Below are positions 59,801 to 64,000 of a stretch of 64,000 nt of DNA, piece after piece (the stretch's first letter is position 1; every line of letters begins with the position of its first letter). The DNA comes from Pomacea canaliculata (taxonomy: Eukaryota > Mollusca > Gastropoda > Architaenioglossa > Ampullariidae): assembly GCF_003073045.1 (NCBI RefSeq), contig NC_037592.1, forward strand, positions 2,825,371 to 2,889,370, given 5' to 3'. The position numbers were made by a program, and so were the translations under genes. The notes under the pieces were generated by a model, which saw only the letters and a list, made by a program, of their open reading frames with translations, was not told where the DNA came from and did no database searches.

Positions 59801-62800
59801 TTGGGCTCTCTCCCCACTTCTGATTCTTTGTGAAAAGATGTTGAAAAAAACAAATAAAAGGATTCCCACATTCACAAAACAGAACCATTTCCAGCAGTGT
59901 ACATCAAAGTGTTCACTTCATCTAATCATTGACTTTATGTTTGGCTATTTTTTGCTGCTGTACAGGAAGGGGAATCTTTCCCAGAGAAAGGCATAAGCAG
60001 CCCTTAAATTGGCACCTTTCTCAACTATCTAATATTGAGCTATGCTAATTATAATTAATGCAAATGTAAATAGCAATACCTGCTTACGCAAAAAATTGCG
60101 TACAGTACGCATTAAAATTCTTCAATTTTCGTCAATGGGGTCCCCTTCAAATTTGGGCAAAGAATAGGGACCCCTTAAAAATCTGAAGAAGGGGTCCCTG
60201 GGACCCCAAAGAATTTAGCCTTAGCAGAAGCCCTGCAATACCTGTATTTGCTTACCTAAAGGCTGGATTAGTGGCTTTGATGGTTGTGGCTCAACACAAA
60301 CTGTTGATAAATAATGCTTTATTATGAAACGATAGAAATGTTCCTTTCATATTAGGCAGAATGTGAAAGAAACAGAAAATTATATAGGTAAGATAATTAC
60401 ACATGGGGAGGACAATTATACACGTGGTAGATAATTACATATGGGAAAGAATGCTTTCTAGAAAAATCAAGGGGGGTTGGGGGGAGAAGAATCATGGTGC
60501 CCCATAAACTTGCACAATCTTCTGCTTTAAAACCCATATCAACCTTCACAATGTAAAAACATACTTAAAGGATTTGGAAGAATAATGTGTGAAGACTGAG
60601 GCATTCCAGTAAAATGACATGAGAACCGCGATGCTTCTGGCATTGAGGAGGTGATGGACATCATCTGCCTTTCTGCTTCCTGTGAGACCATTGTTTGACA
60701 ATTAGGGTCATTCCTTAAATAGTTTGCTGCATTGGAGATGGGGACATGTCCCCAGTTTCCCCAAACTGTGCTTTGCTGCCATGGAATGAAATGATGAGGC
60801 ATCTGAAGGTCATGTGGACAAGGCAGACTGAAGGAGGATGGAAGCATTGCGTTCTTAAAAGGTCTTGCAGTGCCACAAGGGGCAGACCATAATGTGACAG
60901 TCTCAAAGAATGGCTGTGCATCATTTCTGGTGACTGCAGTAGTGTGGGCAACATTGTCTCTATTAGACATAATAAGATGATCATTGGGAAAATCTCTGGT
61001 GGTGAATGAATGCTCTCCTGAGCTTTCTGCTTGAACAAACGGCTGGTGCATTAAGAGCAGTCCTTGCAGGCCAGACGGTCGGGAAGCAGTTTTTGCAGGC
61101 TGCCATATATCACTGATGGAAGATGTCATGGTTGGGACTGGATCACTCAAAGAGGCTTTGTCAACAAGTGGATGAACTGCCGCGCTGTCTGCTTCAATCA
61201 GTTGCTGGGAGATTTGTCCAAGTCCCTGCAATAAGTCTTGTCTTGAAATACATTAGCAGATAGACGTTTTCAAGTCCTGTAGACATAAGCTTTCAAAAAG
61301 ATTCCACCTCTGGTTGATGAAGGGAAAGAATTAATGCCATAATAATTTCTTAAGTTAATAAGGGTTTCTTTTCTTAGTTTATTTGTTCCTTGTACACTAA
61401 TTTGCAACATGAACACTTTGTAAAAGTGTGAAATATCAAATCTATAAGCAATAGTTTGTTTCTTATGGATGTGAGTGCAAATCTCAATGAATGTGCTTAA
61501 AAGAAAAGAAAATGAATCATGGAAATACCTTTTACATATCAGTATGAGAGCACAGCCATAAAACTGCACCCTTACCACACAATGAACCTTGAGCTTCATG
61601 TAGCCATGTTAGAACAAAGGGGAGGATAGTGATCAAAAGAAAAACATCATAATGATATAATATACTGTCCATACAACATTTCTTTCCTGTCCCTCATGCT
61701 GCATTTGCAATGCTACCTCATATCCTGATGCTTGTGCTGGATTTCTAGAATTTGCTTCTCCATCAGACGTTGGATCTTTTGTGTTTTCATCATATGGACA
61801 TTGTAGCCCACCTATCGTGCTTCTTGGTACCTGCTGTTGTCCCTTCTTTTGCTTTGTTCGGCGCCGAGCATTCGAAAACCAGTTTCGAATCTGTAAATCT
61901 GTCAACCCAGTCTTCTGCGCTATCTCCCCCCGCACTCTGAGAGATGGATATGGTGCCAACACATGGTCCTGAAACCATGTTGAGAGAAGTGACCTGACTT
62001 TCTGGTCTAGAGATCTGGAAGGACGTCGTCCATCTGGGCAAATGCTGATTGGTGGTGGGTTTCTAGAAGACAAAATAGTAAAAACCATGTTCTTACAATA
62101 CACTCCAAAAAGAGTGTAAATTAAACCTTTTGTTTGCTGTCCTGCATAATGTTCAAAGAAAAAGTATTTACTGTTTCTAAAAAGTATTTAAAGTATTTAC
62201 TGTTTACTGAACGCCAGGAATTTACACACGACAGAATTGTCATGTCTTATGCTTACACACACTCTCTCAATCATTATCTCTAACCAAACCTAGCAGAAAG
62301 TTCATGAAAGGCTAAACCTTTTCCTGATGCGAAATCTCAGAACTGATGTTAGTGGTTTGTCAGCATGTTGCTTCTTCCAAATGAAGTAATGAGCTTCATC
62401 CCATATGTCTACCAAGTCTTTTCCTTGTGAGAATCTGCCAGACTGGAAAAGATTCAGCCACATATTCAATGTATAAAATGTATTTTGGTCTAACTCCCAG
62501 CTATTGCACTTAAAATATTCTCCACCTATAGAAGTGATGGGGTCATTTTTTTTCGATTTACCCAGTGTGGGCAGAAGTGACAGTTCACCGGTTTCACTCA
62601 ATGGCCTACGTAAGGAAGACGAGGTAAGGGCCCGGGTCATAAGCCACGTGGCTTTGCCAGGGAAGTACGGGGATAACGATTTTCATTACTTCTATTGCAA
62701 AGTTCAAGCTTTCTCCTTTCCAATAATGTAGAGGTTTCTTGGTCTAATGTTTATCTGAGAGCAGCAATAATAATAAAACACCTTCACTATCGTCTTCAGT

Positions 62801-64000
62801 TATTAGCCAGTCTTTGTAACACTTACACTTTTATGTCATGCTCAGAGGATTAAGGAAGGGTTATCAAAAACCTTTTGTCTATTTCTTTTTGTTTGCTGTA
62901 ATGGCAAGTTTAAGTTTAAGAGAATCTCACAGCTGCTGCAGCTGGAACGATACAATAGTGGTCATTTAATGCCGGGGGAGTGTAGACTGGGTTGGAGGTC
63001 AAGAAGCAGAATAACAATTTCACGGGATCGTCGGGATGCAAGATATATTCAAAGACCAAGAAACTGTGTCGTGTGCTAGTGGTGTACATGTAGTCGGCTA
63101 GAGCAGTGGTTCTCAAAGTATTTCGGACCACTTTACTTAAGTAAAAAATATGGCGGACCACCAAGGCCTAAAAATCACTCTGTACTATGAATTTCAAATT
63201 TAAATTGCCGCATTTGTTTCATTACAATTCAAAACTAAATGTCCTTCTGTGACAGTAGTATATAGTAATAAGTTGACATAAAACTACCTCGTTCTTTCTA
63301 ATTAAAATGTTGATGCGAGGAATGCATCACTTTAAACATCACTTTGCTGACATATGACGACTGTCAGCCGCGGACCACCTGACTTATGCTCACGGACCAC
63401 TAGTGGTCCGCGGACCACACTTTAAGAACCACAGGCCTAGAGCGCAGTCACGGAGGTGTGTGTGTAGGGAGAAGAGGGCTGTTTTTTTTTTTTTTAAGCA
63501 ATCTGTTAGGGAAAAATATCATTTTCATAGAAGACATTTGCAGAGAACCTTCACTCTGCTGGTGGGATGACTTCACCACGCAAGTCGTTTACTATCCATT
63601 TATTTTTAAAATTGGAATAATTATATATGTTTAGACTTAACTTTTTTAACAGAAATTTTAAACAATGAATCTAGGTTTAAATATTACCAGTAATGATTGC
63701 CGCGATCTGTGTAATTGTGACAAAAAGACCACAATTAGACTGTAAGGACCCGTACGTGAAATTAAAAGTTTTGCAAAACGCTAATTATAACACCTTTGCA
63801 TCCGTCGTAAATCATAACTTTTGCAATTATTCAACATACCCTTATGAGGTCACACACGTCTTCATAACGTTCTTGTCGGTGTCGCAGGTGGATCATCACT
63901 CGGCGAAAAGTCTCGTCCTCAAGAAAGGCGTTCTGGACATCTTCCGGTAAGGACGACACAAAGTTCTCCAAAGCGTCGTAGCGTTTTGTCTTCAACAGAA
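56852..64000 (-). CDS. Homeobox protein: SIX-type domain plus TALE-length homeodomain (5' end off window)
   Basis: Likely DNA-binding transcription factor, possibly related to anomalous homeobox (ANHX). Exons, high to low: 64000-63840 (partial), 62442-62318, 62062-about 61666, 61225-60565, 60300-60256, 59825-59471, 56924-56852; phases match throughout. The first two encode a SIX-like domain (ALENFVSSLPEDV, DIWDEAHYFIWKKQ, PLTSVLRFRIRKR). The third encodes the homeodomain: RSLLSTWFQDHVLAPYPS then GLTDLQIRNWFSNARRR. The spacing between helix-1 Trp and PYPS is seven residues, as in TALE proteins (MEIS/PBX), whereas SIX proteins have four. Helix 3 has Ser50, Asn51 and Ala52. The rest is Ser/Pro/Gln-rich and ends MAAHILLNMAVTNNC. 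The homeodomain-exon donor (ACA|GTATAT at 61665) is the least certain junction. Confidence 0.86.
57360..57600 (+). repeat. tRNA-derived SINE, family B, best copy
   Basis: A-box-like TAGCTGAGGGGTTAGAGTGC (about 57376) and a good B-box GGTTCAATCCC (57421). Then CCAGTTAACCCAGCTGG, GGAATGGGTACCTGACTCC, a GGGAAGATAAAGCAGC stretch, and ACCGCCCTCATGTAAAGCTG. Lies in the last intron of the homeobox gene. Older copies at 6.7 and 22.0 kb. Confidence 0.8.
57687..58158. mobile_element. hAT-type MITE, 472 bp
   Basis: Begins CAGTGGTTCTCAAAGTGTGG and ends with its inverted form ATACTGAGAACCACTG. Flanks GATTAGAA (57679-57686) and GACTAGAG (58159-58166) match at 6 of 8 bases, a worn 8-bp target duplication with the nnCTAGAn core hAT elements favour. 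No transposase frame. Confidence 0.82.
60130..60212. repeat. Cluster of GGGGTCCC/GGGACCCC inverted repeats
   Basis: TGGGGTCCCC (60136), AGGGACCCCTT (60167) and AAGGGGTCCCTGGGACCCC (60189) fall within 80 bases. The last is a near-perfect palindrome, and the whole block could fold on itself. In an intron of the homeobox gene. Origin unknown. Confidence 0.7.
63104..63434. mobile_element. hAT-type MITE, 331 bp, opposite orientation to the copy at 57.7 kb
   Basis: Starts CAGTGGTTCTCAAAGTATTT and ends CACTTTAAGAACCACAG. Flanks GGCTAGAG (63096-63103) and GCCTAGAG (63435-63442) match at 7 of 8. Interior text near 63175-63370 (ATTGCCGCATTTGTTTCATT, AAACATCACTTTGCTGACAT) is the reverse complement of the interior of the 57687-58158 copy. 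In the intron between the two SIX-domain exons. Confidence 0.85.

Noticed and set aside
1-64000. CRISPR array, operon, or viral gene cluster
   Set aside because: Tandem repeats here are few-copy minisatellites without spacers, and all genes are intron-containing animal genes. The only reverse transcriptases belong to non-LTR retrotransposons.

Overview
This is a stretch of animal nuclear genome. It holds AT-rich, multi-exon genes with GT-AG introns of about 0.1-4 kb, plus many decayed LINEs, tRNA-derived SINEs and hAT elements. Gene content and repeat style suggest a lophotrochozoan, most likely a mollusc (gastropod-like). That placement is an inference, not something read directly. There is no prokaryotic content, CRISPR array, rRNA or free-standing tRNA gene.

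Six protein-coding genes can be assembled exon by exon, with consistent reading phase at almost every junction. (1) An SRSF3-like splicing factor lies on the minus strand (3387-8374). It is head to head with (2) a small CD225/dispanin-family two-pass membrane protein on the plus strand (10885-11584); their 5' ends face each other across about 9.0-9.65 kb. (3) VPS18, the RING-bearing subunit of the HOPS/CORVET tethering complexes, fills 19202-40101 on the plus strand in about 29 coding exons. (4) A C2H2 zinc-finger gene with an Ikaros/Hunchback-like C-terminal finger pair is on the minus strand (44189-45725 plus an upstream exon). It is head to head with (5) JMJD6 on the plus strand (46848-52508, nine exons, all catalytic residues present). 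(6) A homeobox gene on the minus strand (56852 to beyond 64000) combines a SIX-type domain with a TALE-length homeodomain. Its 5' end is off the window.

The space between and inside the genes is mostly repeat debris. One LINE family recurs at about 0.5-1.5, 16-17, 22.4-23.4, 26.9-29.1 and 41.7-42.5 kb; a related RT fragment lies at 29.7-30.2 kb. One LINE copy is split by a hAT transposon with a visible target duplication, and another by a GC-rich insert. Two tRNA-derived SINE families have several copies each. Two hAT MITEs of one family sit in opposite orientation in the homeobox gene. An intron of VPS18 holds a decayed run of EGF-like repeats from an unrelated receptor-type gene.

The genes do not form a pathway. 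Shared themes are RNA processing (SRSF3 and JMJD6, whose known substrates include splicing factors) and transcription control (the zinc-finger and homeobox genes). The most noteworthy observations are the SIX plus TALE homeobox combination, a VPS18 exon whose 5' edge is a 16-T run without an AG acceptor, an apparent frame break in the zinc-finger gene, and the EGF-repeat relic. I found no clear new biological system.
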